A DNA stretch of 64,000 nucleotides. Origin: Zasmidium citrigriseum (Eukaryota; Ascomycota; Dothideomycetes; Mycosphaerellales; Mycosphaerellaceae). The stretch covers positions 124,001-188,000 of the forward strand of contig NHNW01000062.1 in assembly GCA_002786025.1 (NCBI GenBank), given 5' to 3'. A model generated the notes under the pieces. The model ran no database searches. It was not told where the DNA came from and saw only the letters and a list, made by a program, of their open reading frames with translations. Shown one piece after another: positions 54,223-64,000 of the stretch; position 1 is the first letter of the stretch, and each line of letters opens with the position of its first letter. A program made the position numbers and the translations under genes.

Positions 54223-55446
54223 ATGCCATCCTCAACGATGCGAGCCCACATCCTTCTCGCCGCCTGTATGGCACAGACATACGCATCACCCCTTCAGCCT
54301 CAACCTCCCGCTCTTGAGGCCAGAGCCGCAGTCACGCCTCAGCTAAAGAGTGCCACCTACCTCGGAAACGTCACAGATCCAGCACTAGACAGAGACTCCT
54401 GCGGCTCCGTACGCATAGGCACAAGAGCCTTCTGGACATGCCGCGACACAATGGTCTACAACGTCCAAACGGGTCAAGATCAACTTCCAATCATCACCAG
54501 CACAGCAGGCTGGACAGACGCTGTAGCAAAAGTCGGCGGTCCTTCAATCAAGACAACAGGCGGCACAGTTGGAGCAGCATCGAGCGGCACTGGCCCAATT
54601 CTCCAAATGTACGGCAACAACCCCAGCGCCATGAAAGAATACTTCCCCATCGCCGCGGACAACTGCAATACGAACCACGGCTTCTGCTCCGACGGCACGC
54701 GCTGGGCCATCTGGCCTGACTCACCTCCCCTGATCACCAAAGCCAGCTCCAGCAGCATCACAGCCTACAACTGGATCCCACAAGCAAAGATCCAAGGCCT
54801 GACAGCTCTGATCCCCGACCCCTCATACTCCCTCTACAAAACGACATACTCCGGCACCACAAACAAGAACACCCTCCCCAAAGCCACAATGGTCACAGAG
54901 ACATTCTGGCAGATGGGCGAAGTCGGCTTTGGCGACTACGGCGGCGTGGTGAAGAATGGATACGCATACCTCTACGGTCAGAACCACTACCGCAACGGCA
55001 CAATGCTCGCCAGAGTCCCCACAGGCTCTGTTGAAAAGAGATCTGCATACCAATACTACAACTACACAAGCGCGACTTGGACCTCCACTGTCCCCAACAT
55101 CAACGACACAACTGTCGTGATCCCCAACTGCGGCGCTGGCGGTCAGGGCACCTTCTACTACTCCAACTACTACAAATCCTATGTATGGATCGGTCAGGCG
55201 GGTCTCGAGCCTGTTGCCAACTTCTACATGTCGACGGCTCCCGCTCCAGAGGGGCCGTGGGTGCAACCCTACAAGCTCTGGTCGGGACCCAATGGTGATG
55301 TCTTCGTTGGGGCTTACTCGTTACAAGCACATCCTGCTCTGCTGCCTTCGACGGATGCTTCGGAGAATGCGATTTACTTGACTTATACCCAGCCGTGGAG
55401 CAAGGGGCCGTACATTACGCCTTTGTACTATTTGCAGTTTCAATAG
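54223..55446 (+). CDS. Secreted beta-propeller-like protein (DUF4185-like)
   Basis: Single exon, 407 residues, or 402 if the second ATG (54238, MRAHILLAACMAQTYAS) is used; the second gives the cleaner signal peptide. After cleavage, Ala/Pro-rich residues lead into TYLGNVTDPALDRDSCGSVRIG, RAFWTCRDTMVYN, FCSDGTRWAIWPD, GYAYLYGQNHYRNGTMLARVP, FYYSNYYKSYVWIG and PEGPWVQPYKLW. The repeating aromatic strand motifs and the final segment near YLTYTQPW resemble secreted five-bladed-propeller proteins annotated DUF4185 or GH43-like. Four cysteines and several N-glycosylation sequons fit secretion. A carbohydrate-related role is likely but no catalytic residues can be assigned. It converges on the C2H2 gene with 223 bp between stops. 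Confidence 0.72.
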   Translation: MPSSTMRAHILLAACMAQTYASPLQPQPPALEARAAVTPQLKSATYLGNVTDPALDRDSCGSVRIGTRAFWTCRDTMVYNVQTGQDQLPIITSTAGWTDAVAKVGGPSIKTTGGTVGAASSGTGPILQMYGNNPSAMKEYFPIAADNCNTNHGFCSDGTRWAIWPDSPPLITKASSSSITAYNWIPQAKIQGLTALIPDPSYSLYKTTYSGTTNKNTLPKATMVTETFWQMGEVGFGDYGGVVKNGYAYLYGQNHYRNGTMLARVPTGSVEKRSAYQYYNYTSATWTSTVPNINDTTVVIPNCGAGGQGTFYYSNYYKSYVWIGQAGLEPVANFYMSTAPAPEGPWVQPYKLWSGPNGDVFVGAYSLQAHPALLPSTDASENAIYLTYTQPWSKGPYITPLYYLQFQ

Positions 55447-55669
55447 ATTGGAAACGGGTTTTGATGATGGTGATGAGTTATGACATAGACAGCGTTGTTT
55501 TTCTGTAGTTCTTGTATGGCCATTCGATGTCCTGAAGGCACAACTTTCATCTTCTCTTGTCTCTTTCTTGGGTTTCAGCAAGCGCATAATATTTCCTTCC
55601 CCCTTTCCTTTGGTGTGTCAGGCAATTACAGCCGAAAGAAGTCGTCTTTGACACGGCACGTCGTGGCCT

Positions 55670-56378
55670 TCATCGCACCAGGTCCTTATGAACCGATCTG
55701 ATATGTCGACCGAGGGCATCATTCCTACCGAAGCCTTTCTGAGAGTACTCGCAACTCGACACGGGGCATTTGAAGTCCCTCCGCTGCGTATGGGTCCGCT
55801 CGTGACGACGGAGATCCTTGGGGTAGCGGAATGAGCGCAGGCAGTGCTGGCATTCGTGAGCTCCTGCATTGCTCCTATGGGTCGGTTAGTCAGGCTCTCA
55901 GGCTACAATCCCTTGCAAGGGACTTACAAGTGCTGTGTCTCCTGAAAGACTTCAGTGAAAGCAGCGTTGGCGCTCGAGTTGGCTCCAAGCATGTATGGTG
56001 CTTGTCCCCTGTTGTTCAGTCGGCTGGGCGAGTCACGGACAGGATCGTAAGGGGTTGCTTGACGAGGTGCGTCCCCAGTCCCATTTGGAGATGTGATTGA
56101 TTGATCTGTTGAAGGTGCCGGCTGTGATAGACTGGTCCAAGCATCATTCGGGTCAAAATCACTCAACAACTATATTCACGCAAGTCAGCGAGTCGAAGGA
56201 TAGTTTAAGAGCCTTCACTGACCTGTTCGAAGTCATATGAGGCATGCCATGAGTTCTCTGGAGTGAAGTCATAACTGCTTGCATTGTGGGCCGTGGCTGC
56301 AGGGACTTCCATTTGCTGGTTGAAGGAGTCTGCGGGCTGCTGCGTCTTTCGTCCATCATGAGCATTCCTTGCCTCCAT
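55670..56378 (-). CDS. Small C2H2 zinc-finger protein
   Basis: Three exons (56223-56378, 55928-56169, 55670-55874), each separated by a 53-nt intron, encode 200 residues. The first ~135 residues are Gln/Ser/Asn/Pro-rich and probably disordered. The C-terminus carries two fingers: HECQHCLRSFRYPKDLRRHERTH in essence (C-x2-C, H-x3-H) and then FKCPVSSCEYSQKGFGRNDALGRHIRSVH in essence (C-x4-C, H-x4-H), ending seven residues later. The second finger spans the atypical C-x4-C form common in fungal regulators. Likely a nuclear DNA-binding protein with a low-complexity activation or repression region. The target is unknown. The three exons were joined by phase and splice signals; the individual frames are too short to stand out alone. 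Confidence 0.85.
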
Positions 56379-57579
56379 GATACTGACAATGTATAATGAG
56401 ATGCCTCAAGATGGTATTCTTGTCTCGAGTCATCTCGAGTCACTTCTTATTATATGTCGGCAGAGGCCACTCTTCTGTGTAATGATCATGCTCTCTCGCT
56501 AAAAATCTCGCGGGTCTTTCAGTCCGCCGTTGCGGAGGCCCAGCGTGCAGGCAGTCGTGATCGACTTGCGTTTCGTCGCGACGAAGTGCATGCTGTACCT
56601 CTTGAACGGCATGCATGTCTTTCTTTCGCGAGTAAGTCGGCCACAAAACATGGCTATTCCACTGGGATCTGAGCAGGCGGGAGAGTGTTGAGGCCCACCG
56701 AAGCCACAAAGCCCTGTCGAAGTGGGATGAAAGACTCTTGTGCGATAGAGACTGCGTGGCCGGTCGCGTGTGAGGACGCAAGGATTTCACAGGCGTATGC
56801 CCAAATACGCGCTCAGGCGGTGAGTGACAGTGGACCGGATCGATGCCAGCTCATTGTGACTTCCATGGTCGCCTTTGAGCTGCGCCAGCCGCTGGAAAGC
56901 AAGTAGATAGGTACTGATCTGATGAATCAACCCCATGGAGAGCCGGATCGAGTCGAACACTGTTGCCATTTGGAGACTCCACGATGCTGTGGTCCCTTTT
57001 CCCAAATCGACACTTCTTGAAATTGATTATGAGTGAGACGTCCCAACCGCTGCGATGAATTGGAGCCAACGCTGCCCTGCGGGCGGAATTGAGCCCCTGG
57101 CTTCAAGGGCTTTGTGAAGAGACCCGTGGACCGGAATTCGAATGTCTTGCCGGCCAGCCACCAGATATGTGCTTCACATGTCAACGACGGCTTACCTTCC
57201 ACCTCGTGATCACATGTACACATTCCAGAGCCCGAGCAGATCGTAAATGGTCAAATTCTGCAGAAGCGACCGTCTCCAAGAGCGGCCACCATCGTTCCCG
57301 ACCGGTGAGGCTTCTAGGCGAATTAACTTGTCATGTTGCGGCCATGCCCTTGATGGAATATGCTCGCTGGACCGGCCACCATCTGTTGCACAGCGATTCC
57401 TCCATCGCGGGCTCGAGACCTATCCAACGCTGACCGCATTTTCAAACCCTTCCGCCTGCTTGAGTCTCTCTGCAACTTACTTTCCCAAATCGTGGCTTCT
57501 TAAGGCAAAAGACAAAAGCGTCCAATCGATTAGGGTCAATTGTCAGGCGTTGTCGTCGTTATGGGCAAACATCGATCTC
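56379..57579. other. 1.2 kb intergenic, C2H2 gene promoter
   Basis: Upstream of the minus-strand C2H2 gene and downstream of the minus-strand unknown gene. Frames at 56440-56790 and 57247-57660 lack domains and overlap others. No RNA gene or repeat is recognised. Confidence 0.5.
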
Positions 57580-58578
57580 TCAAGCTTTCGCCACCGGTTT
57601 ATGCTGCACTGCCATATTCAGCCGGACTGTTGGCATTTTCGACTTCGGTGGCGGCTGTAGAGCTCTCACTGCTCTCTCCCGATAAGGACTCAGAGTCGGG
57701 TTCCTCGTGATGATATCCTGGGTCGCCTTCTCAGCAAACGTAGACAACTTCACCAGGTTCTGTATAACAATCGCATGCAACTCCGCGGTCGAAGCTCCAC
57801 GTTTTCCAGCCTTCGAAAGATCCGTATAGGCCTCAGCAATGACCTTATCAACCTCTCGTCCACGCTGCCTCCGGACCATATCGATCTCCCGGAACAGACG
57901 TTCAACAAAAGGTGCTCCTCCTGGAATCGTACTCGCATAGGCCAAGGTCGTCCGTCTCAGCATGTCAAGAGCCTCTGGTGCGCTATAGGTACCGTTCTTA
58001 AGGCTAGTGATTATCTCCTCGATCAGGTTGTCTAGGCATAACTTGGCGGTCCGTGCTGCGAGGATAGCTGAATCTGCTCCGCCAAATTTGTTCCAGAGAC
58101 CTGCTCCTAAGATCACTGCTGCACCTGCCGCGCAGCCTGCTAAGCCTCCGGTCACCATTGCTGGGGCTGCGAGGGCGAGAGGGCCTGCTTTGCTGTTGCT
58201 GTCCGATTTGCCATTCTGTGGGTTATTTGGTCTGGCATTCGAGCTGCGAGGTGCGAGTGGCTTGATCAATGCTGTCGTCTGCTGTTTCGGTGGCACTTTC
58301 TCGAGCTTCTGCTGGACCGGCGGCTTTCCCGTGTGCTGCGATGCCAAAGAAGACTTAGAAGCCTCGGTGGAAGGCTCAGCTTTCGAGATTGCCGGATTGT
58401 TCTGAGTCTCGTTCGACTTCGGTGGTGAACTTCCAACAGCAGCATTTTGAGCATTCGACTGAGCTTTTGCTGACTTCCGTCTCGCGGGATTCAACCTGGG
58501 CCTCTTCTTCTGCTGCTGCGGCAGAGCTGACGGCCCAGGTGTTTCACTCGCCGTCGCAGCCATTGCAGCCAGTCTCAC
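57580..58578 (-). CDS. Uncharacterised protein with basic N-terminus and hydrophobic segment
   Basis: Single exon, 332 residues from the first ATG; an internal ATG at 58563 (MAATASETPG) would remove five residues. I recognise no family. Residues ~20-40 are strongly basic (QKKRPRLNPARRKSAK), resembling a nuclear localisation signal. Residues ~40-130 are Pro/Ser/Gln/Lys-rich and probably disordered. A Gly/Ala-rich hydrophobic stretch, LALAAPAMVTGGLAGCAAG and onward to ILGAGLW, could be one membrane helix. A soluble helical domain follows (AKLCLDNLIEEIITSLKNG through PFVERLFREIDMVRRQRGREV and ELHAIVIQNLVKLSTFAEKA). It resembles conserved hypothetical fungal proteins in composition only. It could be a membrane- or envelope-associated protein; that is inference. 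Confidence 0.65.
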   Translation of the reverse strand: MRLAAMAATASETPGPSALPQQQKKRPRLNPARRKSAKAQSNAQNAAVGSSPPKSNETQNNPAISKAEPSTEASKSSLASQHTGKPPVQQKLEKVPPKQQTTALIKPLAPRSSNARPNNPQNGKSDSNSKAGPLALAAPAMVTGGLAGCAAGAAVILGAGLWNKFGGADSAILAARTAKLCLDNLIEEIITSLKNGTYSAPEALDMLRRTTLAYASTIPGGAPFVERLFREIDMVRRQRGREVDKVIAEAYTDLSKAGKRGASTAELHAIVIQNLVKLSTFAEKATQDIITRNPTLSPYRERAVRALQPPPKSKMPTVRLNMAVQHKPVAKA

Positions 58579-59345
58579 ACTTATCCAATTGGCCGGAGGT
58601 CCCTTCCGCGAGTACGTCTGGAGCTGACGTCCAGCTACTGCGAGCTCGTGGAGTGTTTGTTACTCCTGTCAAGTCCAGACTTGGGGCAGGAAAGTTGGCA
58701 TTAGCGTGGGAGTCTCCGGCAGCATCCCTGTTTCATCAAGCCGTCTGATAAGAGCATTGGAGGCCGGTCTCAGACCTCTCTCGCTGATGAGCATCCAACA
58801 GACCCGCTGCCATGCACAAATATTCAAAGTCCCCCGTTCTTTCGAAGAGGTGAAGTTCTATTCGACCGGAGCCACGCCATCCAAGTTCCTGGGAAGGCAG
58901 CCGGGATCCGGGATAGTTGGCGCCACGCACGTGCCCAGACCCAAAACAGCGCACGGGGCGGCAGCTAGCACCGAATCCAGACTTCTTCTGTCTCGATCTG
59001 GCGCGTCTGCTCTGCACCCACTTCTCAAACTTCTCACTACACGCCCAACGGAGTCGACTCGATGGCGCTGGAGGGCGCCGGCGTGCATGACCAGAGGCGT
59101 TCGGGATCTGGCTGAGTTTCGCGGATGCAGCTTTCTTTTCTATAATCGCTCGTTGAGCGTGCTTAAGAGTAGGAGAGTGCGCGTATCATTTCTTGAGTCT
59201 GCTGCTCTCTCTTATCTGTTCTGCTGGTCTTTCGTTCGCTTGTTCCGTGTATATTGCTACTGATAACAGCATTGGGACGATTTAATACACCCAGCATTCG
59301 AAAAGAGAAGAGCAAAATTACACCAGGATACAGCTCACCACCACG
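58579..59345. promoter_or_regulatory. Divergent region, unknown gene / GH128 gene
   Basis: About 770 bp between divergent start codons. Just before the GH128 ATG the plus strand contains GATTTAATACACCC, a weak AT-rich core-promoter candidate. A plus-strand frame at 58706-59263 has no domain and no signal peptide. Confidence 0.5.
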
Positions 59346-60369
59346 ATGCGGTCCTTCACACCTCTCGCCCTCCTCGCGCTCCCTCTAACCCTCGCTCAAG
59401 ACGCCGTGCTCACCTCCTCCAAACGCGGCCTCGTCTACGTACAAACCGAAAACCCTAGCGACGACCACTACTGGACACAGTCCGGCACCGACCTTTCCTG
59501 GTACTACAACTACATGGCCACGCCAACCGATGCGCTTAAAGATAGCGATCTCCAATTCGTGCCCATGCTCTGGGGCGCCAAGAGCAACGGTGACGCGAGC
59601 TTTTATACCACGGTGAAGGGATTGAAAGATGGAGGCATGAATATCACCTATGTGCTGGGGTTCAATGAGCCGGATGGATGTGTCTCTGGAGGGAGCTGTG
59701 TGGATGCGCAGAGTGCGGCGCAGGTTTGGATGCAGCAGATTGAGCCGCTGAGTGATTTGGGGATCAAGTTGGGGGCTCCGGCTGTGACGGGGAGTCCGAA
59801 TGGTTTCGTTTGGTTGCAGAACTTTTTCTCTGCTGTAAGTGGTGAATGTTTGGACATGCGGTCTGGAGTATGCTGATTTGTCTCCTAGTGCTCCAACTGC
59901 ACAATCGACTTCATTCCCGTGCATTGGTACGGCAACTTCGAGGGCTTCGCCAGCCATATCGGCCAGGTCAATGCCACTTACCAGAACATCTCGTCCATCT
60001 GGGTAACTGAATACGCCGATGCAGGCGCAGATCTCGACGATTCGCAGGATTTCTACAACCAGAGCAGCTCGTTCCTGAACCGAGTGCCGTAAGGTTACCT
60101 CCTCTGCTCCCGCCACGAGCGATTTGCTAACACAGGTGAACAGATACATCCAGCGCTATTCATACTTCGGCTCATTCCGCTCAGACGTCTCGAACGTCGG
60201 TCCTAACGCCGCAATGTTGACCCAGAAGGGCGAGTTGACGGACATTGGAGCTTGGTACTTGGGTGAAGCGGCTACTGGAAACATCCCCAAGGGCGATGCT
60301 ACCAGGCCGGCCATCTTTGCAGGTTGGACGCTGGCGCTTCTTGCTGCTTCGATCTGCTACGTTGCGTGA
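59346..60369 (+). CDS. GH128 endo-beta-1,3-glucanase-like, probably GPI-anchored
   Basis: Three exons (59346-59834, 59889-60088, 60144-60369) with introns of 54 and 55 nt give 304 residues. A signal peptide (MRSFTPLALLALPLTLAQ) is followed by the glycosyl hydrolase catalytic core of the Asl1-like GH128 family: KRGLVYVQTEN, FVPMLWGAKSNGD, YVLGFNEPDGC (acid/base Glu108), KLGAPAVTGSPNG, FIPVHWYGNFEGF and IWVTEYADAG (nucleophile Glu204), then RYSYFGSFRSDVSNVG. The C-terminus ends with a hydrophobic stretch (AIFAGWTLALLAASICYVA) after small residues, as in GPI-attachment signals. It should therefore sit at the outer membrane or wall and act on beta-1,3-glucan. The acceptor at 60143 was preferred because the one before GTGAACAG would create an immediate stop. 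Confidence 0.9.
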
Positions 60370-62603
60370 AACGCATGATGAATGACGAGGGGATGAGTGA
60401 AAAGACTGATATAGAGCCAGAGATCAAGACCAGAAGCATAGCGAGGAGTTTGGGAACGATATTGAAGCCATGTCGGAAATGTCAAGGAGATACACATGTA
60501 CGAAATCGTAATACTCAAGATCTTACCATTTCAGCCGCAATCCCACGCTCCAAGCACCTGGCACCCTCCTGCCAGGAACAAGTATTAGGTCAAGTGAGCG
60601 CAGACCGCTGCTGTGAAACAATCCTACCTCTTGGGCGCAAAGACGCAGGTACAATTCCTCGGGCCCAGATCTTGCCAAGTGAGGCATGTTTTGGGCATGA
60701 CCGAACAACTGCGACGTGAGTGAAGCCACGTTGCGTTGCCCTTTATCCATGATCCTGTATGGAGTGCGGTGTTGGTTTTGGGCAAATGCCATCCTTATCC
60801 TTGAGCCTGGAGATCCGCGGAGATCCTGCCTTTGCCGCTACATGGGGATTGCATACTCTTTCTCCTGGACGGACAGTATGGTGGGCTAGACCAACGAGTC
60901 CAGCAACGACAGAACACGTATCCAACGCGTGAGTCCGTCACAGGGCGTGTTGTAGTATATCGGCAGCATCGGCAATATGGCATTCGCGGGATCATTCGTC
61001 GAGCAGCCGATGCTGGACCGCGAACCGAGCCGGTGGCGTGCGTCGCCGAAGATCGGAGGATGCAGTTCTTATAGAAGCGTTTGTGTAATTGCTGCGCCCA
61101 AGCATTGGACAAGCTGATTGTACGGATATTGGAACCAAGGAATCTCGCGTCTGGAAGTCGTCTTGTCTCGCATAGCGCGACCGATCATCCCCGGGATGAG
61201 TCAGGCAGGGAAGAGAGTGCCAGGTGCCGAGAGCGCATGGCATCGCGTGAGAGTTTGCTTGATCTTCCTTTCTTCTTGCTCAGCAGGAAATGCCAAGCAA
61301 ATACATCTTCCCGTTCGTTACCAGATCTCTGATCAAACCAGTGGGCAAAAAGAGCCAAGAGATTGTGGCATTCGTTGGCATATTTGAATTCCATCTCTTA
61401 TCACGACCTCTCTACGAATAGATCTCCCTCAGAATCGAAAGCAGCCTAGCGCTAGTGTCTTCATGATAAGGACCAGATCCAACAAATCAGACCTTGCAAA
61501 GATGTCAGGGTCGAAACACAGACGGGGAAAGGCGTCCGCAAGGCCCGTCAGCCGCGCGAATGGCAGCGCGATTTCGGACGGCAGTGGCGGACAGGGTTGT
61601 CGCTCCTCAACGCGGACGTCAACTCTAACAATTTGCTGTCATGGAAAGTGTCAACCTGCTGATAAGGATGAGTGTCTGTGGGATTCTTCGTCTGATGAGA
61701 CCAAGCGACCGAGAACGGATGCGCGCCCGCCCAGGGCGATTCTCGACTGGGCATTAAAAAGCACTTCATGTAAGAGCCGCGCTTGTCGCTTGGGATTGAG
61801 GCGTTGACGATGCCGGACGCAGGGAGGTGCTTCTCGTTGGATGGAGATGGGACGGTGAGACTCTGTTGACGCGCGGGTGGGACAGGAACCATCCAAGCAG
61901 CATGCAAACAGTTCTGGCAGCTTTTCAAGGGTCCTTCTTGTTGGCAGTGAGAGAATCCCGCCGTTAGGGATCCGGGTAAGCAAGCCAGCCAGCAAATTCG
62001 AAAAAAGCAAATCTGCCGGGATCTGGTGCATGCACGCAAACCAAGCACATGCAAATTGGATGGGATGATGATGAAAAGGAACCGTCAGATCTGGGGCAGC
62101 AGAGACACAACCCGCGCAGCCACGAGGACTAGCTGCGTGGGCCGTCCTACCAATCCGCACCGAGTTCTGCCAGATCTCGGGCGCGGTGGTGGTTAGCTCG
62201 TTGATAAGGTGATGTGGTGCTAAGGTTCACCTGGCTGTGGGAAGATCGCTTGGGCCTTTTCCCTAGCATGCTAGCCGCCTCATCATAAGACCCGTTGGCC
62301 TCCGCTGGTCGAGCTCATCCTGAGCTTTGAGCCTCGTCTGTCTTCTCTGTTTTATATTATCGTTGTCTTCCCTCCCTCTGCTGTCTCTTGCTATTTGCTT
62401 ACGCAGGAGTTTACACCTCAAAGGCTCTATTTATACCGCTCCGCGCAAAGACTCTGCAGCGCGTGCCAGCGGCTCCTGCAGCAACCCTACCGAGGCCCTA
62501 CCTTCGACAGCCGCTTCCGAGACCGCATCCCTAAAACCGCGCAACCGTGTAAAGAGCGCGGCAGCAGCAGTCGCTCGCTCGCAGCTGTAAACCAACGCCC
62601 AGC
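60370..62603. other. 2.2 kb intergenic, ammonium transporter promoter
   Basis: No gene recognised. Short frames on both strands (for example 61548-62054 minus and 61463-61807 plus) are rich in Arg, Ser and Cys and lack domains. The last ~300 bp before 62604 is CT-rich (for example 62334-62400) and probably forms the core promoter and leader of the transporter. Nitrogen-regulated promoters typically carry GATA sites; GATAAG motifs occur here (for example near 62202-62207), but I cannot judge significance by eye. Confidence 0.5.
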
Positions 62604-64000
62604 ATGTCGTACTTCTGGGTGGGCCCGCCAGCCCAGTTCAATGGCACCAACCCAGACCTCGGAGGCGATTCAAGTGAGTTTCAACACCTCGAAGCATTGA
62701 AGACACTACGTCACGTGCTCGAATACCACAAAAAGAAACACCACCTCTAACATTCATTTTTACAGGCGTGGAGAACCTCAATGGCTGGTTCTCGCCCGGC
62801 GACCAGGCCTACATTATCGTGGCCTCCGCCATGGTCCTGGTCATGGTGCCAGGTCTAGGCTTCCTCTACTCCGGTCTCGCGCGAAGAAAATCCGCCCTGA
62901 GCATGATCTTTGCTTGCATGGGCTCCTGCTCTGTCATCACGTTCCAATGGTATTTCTGGGGTTACTCGTTGGCGTTCAGCCAGTATGCGACGAATGGCTT
63001 CATTGGCGATTTGAAGAAGTTTGGGTTGATGAACACTTTGGCTGTGCCGAGTCCGGGGAGTCCGTTGATTCCGGATTTGCTGTATGCGTTTTATCAGGTA
63101 TGTTGGAAGCACGAGAGGTGGTGATTTTGGGAGGTACTGACTCTGTAGTAGATGCAATTCTGCGCCGTCACAGCAGCCATCGTTATGGGAGCAGTTGCCG
63201 AACGCGGCCGTCTCATCCCCGCCATGGTCTTCACCTTCTTCTGGGCAACCCTCGTCTACTGCCCCATCGCCTGCTGGGCCTGGAATATCAACGGCTGGGG
63301 CTACAAATGGGGCGTCCTCGACTACGCCGGCGGAGGCCCCGTCGAAATCGGCTCCGGTCTTTCCGCGCTCGCATACTCCATGGTCCTCGGCCGCCGTCAA
63401 GAGAAGATGATGCTGAACTTCCGCCCACACAACGTCTCGCTCATCACGCTCGGCACGATCCTGTTGTGGTTCGGATGGTTGGGTTTTAACGGAGGCTCGT
63501 CTTTCGGCGCCAACCTCCGTGCGGTTATGGCTTGCTGGAACTCCAACTTGACCGCCATGTTCGCCGCTATGTCCTGGGTTCTCCTCGACTACCGTCTCGC
63601 TCGCAAGTGGTCCATGGTCGGCTGGTGCTCCGGCGCCATCTCCGGACTCGTCGCCGCAACGCCCGCTTCAGGTTTCATCCCACCGTGGGCCTCCGTCGTT
63701 CTCGGAATCGCCACGGGCGTGGTTGCTAACTTCGCCACCAAGATCAAGTACTGGATCAAGATCGACGACAGCATGGACGTCTTCGCCGAGCACGGTGTCG
63801 CAGGCATGGTCGGTCTCTTCTTCAACGCCATCTTCGGCGCAACCTACATCATCGGTCTCGACGGCGTCAACACCGGTTCCTCGTCCTACCCCGGCGGCTG
63901 GATCCAGCACAACTGGAAGCAGCTCTACATTCAAATCGCCTACATCGCCGCCTGCACCGCGTGGTCGTTCGTCATCAGCGCTCTGATCGCGTACGCCATC
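62604..64000 (+). CDS. Ammonium transporter, Mep/Amt family (3' end outside window)
   Basis: Exons 62604-62673, 62766-63097 and 63152 onward (introns 92 and 54 nt). 417 residues are in the window and the frame is still open at the right edge. The extracellular N-terminus (MSYFWVGPPAQFNG) leads into GDQAYIIVASAMVLVMVPGLGFLYSGLARRK in essence. Diagnostic segments follow: FQWYFWGYSLAFSQ, MGAVAERGRLIPAMVF, VLDYAGGGPVEIGSGLSALA, PHNVSLITLGTILLWFGW and VFAEHGVAGMVGLFFNAIFG. The first pore twin-His position is Glu199 (PVEIG), as in Mep1/Mep3-type fungal proteins, while the second, His348 (EHGVAG), is kept. It should be a trimeric plasma-membrane ammonium channel/transporter. The second intron's acceptor is the distal AG, since the proximal one gives a TAG codon. 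Confidence 0.93.

Noticed and set aside
1..64000. tRNA, 5S rRNA, CRISPR, transposon or telomere repeats
   Set aside because: Scanning for B-box-like GGTTCGA stems, transposase or reverse-transcriptase motifs, regular spaced repeats and TTAGGG runs gave no convincing hit; a dedicated search could still find a diverged one.

Overview
The window is nuclear DNA from a filamentous ascomycete (Pezizomycotina). A Dothideomycete is my best guess, from overall protein resemblance rather than from any single marker. Genes carry short spliceosomal introns of 46-92 nt with GTRAGT-type donors and CTAAC/CTGAC-like branch sites. The families are typical of moulds: Zn(II)2Cys6 regulators, a hybrid histidine kinase, HymA/Mo25, a TRP-like channel, a GH128 wall protein and many MFS permeases. 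I assembled 22 genes, 16 of them spliced by joining reading frames across introns that keep phase. I saw no tRNA, rRNA, transposon, CRISPR array or telomere repeat.

Layout. 1-2.7 kb: no gene, but a cluster of GTGTACAC palindromes. 2.7-24 kb (core-like): an AT-hook/Zn2Cys6 regulator, a DUF3824-like Arg/Ser-rich protein, an orphan biotin carboxylase, a 1992-residue hybrid histidine kinase and HymA. 24-31 kb: an F-box-like protein, a secreted FAD oxidase and a 4 kb gene-poor stretch. 31-46 kb (accessory): four MFS transporters of four subfamilies, a putative PD-(D/E)XK-fold protein, a fumarylacetoacetase-family hydrolase and a Zn2Cys6 regulator. The permease, hydrolase and regulator at 40.5-45.6 kb look like a small catabolic cluster. 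46-64 kb: a GNAT acetyltransferase, a TRP-like channel, an MFS transporter broken by one in-frame TAG and divergent from a 2OG-Fe(II) oxygenase, a secreted propeller-like protein, a two-finger C2H2 protein, an unknown protein, a GPI-type GH128 glucanase and an ammonium transporter that runs off the right edge.

Together the 31-53 kb genes suggest nutrient uptake and small-molecule catabolism or efflux; no polyketide, peptide or terpene synthase is present. Observations most worth following: (i) exons in many genes begin with C-ending codons and end with G/T-ending codons, resetting at each intron; (ii) the transporter with a single nonsense codon in an otherwise intact frame; (iii) the PD-(D/E)XK-like protein inside the transporter island; (iv) two stop-free introns of 3n length in hymA.
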